Source of the DNA: Actinomycetota bacterium
Lineage (GTDB): Bacteria > Actinomycetota > Actinomycetes > Actinomycetales > Microbacteriaceae
Direction of reading: 5' to 3'
Length of the DNA stretch: 7,092 bases
Assembly (NCBI GenBank): GCA_016870695.1
Contig: VGAV01000120.1
Location: 1 to 7,092 of the forward strand
Shown here: positions 6,087-7,092 of the stretch, piece by piece
Layout of the letters: each line of letters opens with the position of its first letter
Position numbering within the stretch: the first letter of the stretch is position 1
Program-made: the position numbers and the translations under genes
The notes under the pieces: model-generated
Databases searched by the model: none
What the model was told of the DNA's origin: nothing
The model's input: the letters and a program-made list of their open reading frames with translations, nothing else

Positions 6087-6913
6087 ACGAGAGGGATTTC
6101 GCCGACCTCGCAGCCGGTCACGCGCTCAATGCGCTATCGGAGGCAGATGAACGCGCATTCCAGGAGGCTCTGGCGGGGAACCCGCTCTGGGACCGTCACG
6201 TTCGGGACGCCTCCGATGCGGTCGCGGCCATCAGCGACACCGTCGAGCCCGTCGAGCCTCCGGCCGCGATCCGGGCTGCGCTCTTCGCCCGCATCAGCGA
6301 GCTGCCGCAGCAGTCGGCGCCCGCGGTGGAGGACGTGGACGCATTCGACGACGAGGACTACGCCGCGCTCGGCGTGGCCCCGGCCACCGTGCAGAACAGC
6401 CCGCAGGAGACCGACCGCGACGTCGTCGCGCCGGCCGCGGCTGCCGGATCGTCGTGGGGGCTGCGCCGCTGGTTCACGCTGGCGGCATCCATCGTCGCCG
6501 TCCTCGTGCTCGGATTCGGCGCGGTCACGGTCGGCCAGCAGCTGACCCGCCCGGCATCGCTCATCGCGCTCGAGCAGATCGAGAACGCGCCGGACGCGCA
6601 GTCCACGACGACGACCATGCCGGACGGGACGACCGTCACCGCGCACTGGTCGGCGTCGACGGGCCAGAGCGTGCTCGTCACCGACGACATGCCCGCGCTT
6701 CCCGCGGAGCAGACCTACGAGCTGTGGTTCGTCCGCGAGGGCACGCCGATCGCGGCGGGCGTCTTCGATCCGGATGCCTCCGGTGACGCCACCGCCGTCC
6801 TCGACGGCCAGTACCGTTCGGGCGATCTCATCGCCGTGACGGTCGAGCCCGCCGGTGGATCGCCCGACGGCACGCCGAGCTCCGACCCGGTCGTCCTCCT
6901 CGCGACGGCCTGA
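6083..6913 (+). CDS. rskA: RskA-like membrane anti-sigma factor
   Basis: A 276-residue single-pass membrane protein predicted to bind and inhibit the SigK-like factor. The cytoplasmic N-terminal part (1-128) begins with the zinc-less anti-sigma helices (DFADLAAGHALNALSEADERAF), followed by an acidic, Ala/Pro-rich linker. One membrane segment is at about 130-150 (FTLAASIVAVLVLGFGAVTV) and is preceded by LRRW. The extracytoplasmic domain (about 155-276) has the RskA landmarks TYELWFVREG, AGVF and VTVEPAGGSPDGTPSSDPVVLL. The GTG start at 6083 overlaps the sigma stop and has GGTGGAG a few bases upstream. In mycobacteria the matching protein is cleaved in steps, the last by the Rip1 intramembrane protease. 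No protease gene is in the window. Confidence 0.96.
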   Translation: MNERDFADLAAGHALNALSEADERAFQEALAGNPLWDRHVRDASDAVAAISDTVEPVEPPAAIRAALFARISELPQQSAPAVEDVDAFDDEDYAALGVAPATVQNSPQETDRDVVAPAAAAGSSWGLRRWFTLAASIVAVLVLGFGAVTVGQQLTRPASLIALEQIENAPDAQSTTTTMPDGTTVTAHWSASTGQSVLVTDDMPALPAEQTYELWFVREGTPIAAGVFDPDASGDATAVLDGQYRSGDLIAVTVEPAGGSPDGTPSSDPVVLLATA

Positions 6914-6935
6914 CGCAGAACGCTGCACCGCTCCG

Positions 6936-6963
6936 ACGCCCGCGCTCCGGCGCGGGCGTTGTT
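6936..6963 (+). terminator. Rho-independent terminator after the anti-sigma gene
   Basis: ACGCCCGCGC (6936-6945) pairs perfectly with GCGCGGGCGT (6950-6959) around a TCCG tetraloop, followed by TGTTG. It begins 22 bases past the stop of the anti-sigma gene and ends the sigma/anti-sigma operon. Confidence 0.85.
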
Positions 6964-7015
6964 GCGTACGGCGGCCGACGGCGCGCAACCGGCCCCCGGA
7001 ACGGACCCTCGCGAT

Positions 7016-7021
7016 TAGCCT
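7016..7021 (+). promoter_or_regulatory. -10 element of a probable leaderless promoter
   Basis: TAGCCT fits TAnnnT and ends six bases before the ATG at 7028. The transcription start would therefore fall on or next to the A of the start codon. No clear ribosome-binding site precedes that ATG, as expected for a leaderless mRNA. Confidence 0.55.
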
Positions 7022-7027
7022 GGAACG

Positions 7028-7092
7028 ATGAGCGATGCCTCACGCGAGTTCCACAGGCCGATCCGTCGCCCGGCGGAGCTGTTCGACCGCCT
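7028..7092 (+). CDS. Start of an unrecognised protein (21 codons, cut by the window end)
   Basis: An open frame starts at ATG and reads MSDASREFHRPIRRPAELFD, then R, to the end of the window. It lies after a clear terminator and directly behind a leaderless-type -10, so it looks like a genuine new transcription unit. The N-terminus is basic and polar, with no signal peptide or membrane segment so far. Too little is present to name a family. Confidence 0.6.
   Translation, partial: MSDASREFHRPIRRPAELFDR

Overview
The window is high-GC DNA from an actinobacterium, probably of the Microbacteriaceae (Microbacterium-like). The reasons are the high GC content, GTG starts, ATGA/GTGA gene overlaps, a leaderless-type promoter at the right edge, a SigK/RskA/MPT70-83-type gene set, and frequent GGATGC/GCATCC words. 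The genus is inferred from style, not from a marker gene.

Left part (1-3719, all minus strand): an aromatic-catabolism cluster. Reading in the direction of transcription, an AraC-family regulator (3719-2799) is followed after 112 bp by a TfdB-like FAD-dependent phenol/resorcinol-type hydroxylase (2686-891). This overlaps by four bases (ATGA) a maleylacetate reductase (894 to beyond base 1). The pair fits a route in which a (chloro)phenol or resorcinol is hydroxylated, the ring is opened by a dioxygenase not in the window, and maleylacetate is reduced to 3-oxoadipate. The hydroxylase carries an apparent one-base deletion near 2135 that splits the reading frame. It is therefore either a fresh pseudogene or a sequence error.

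Middle (3720-4513): mostly non-coding. It holds a probable promoter for the araC-type gene, three tandem 50-bp hairpin units with identical geometry (3869-4075), a tRNA-Lys(UUU) gene on the minus strand with an encoded CCA (4257-4182), and two strong hairpins behind the fasciclin gene. One of the two has an interrupted stem of about 27 bp.

Right part (4514-6913): a secreted fasciclin lipoprotein on the minus strand, closely resembling mycobacterial MPT70/MPT83. It is divergent from a SigK-like ECF sigma factor and its RskA-like membrane anti-sigma factor, which overlap as GTGA. This matches the mycobacterial regulon in which RskA holds SigK and SigK drives mpt70/mpt83. The 301-bp divergent intergenic region holds inverted repeats but no promoter I can call firmly. 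A clear terminator follows the anti-sigma gene. The first 21 codons of an unrecognised gene start at 7028, apparently on a leaderless transcript.
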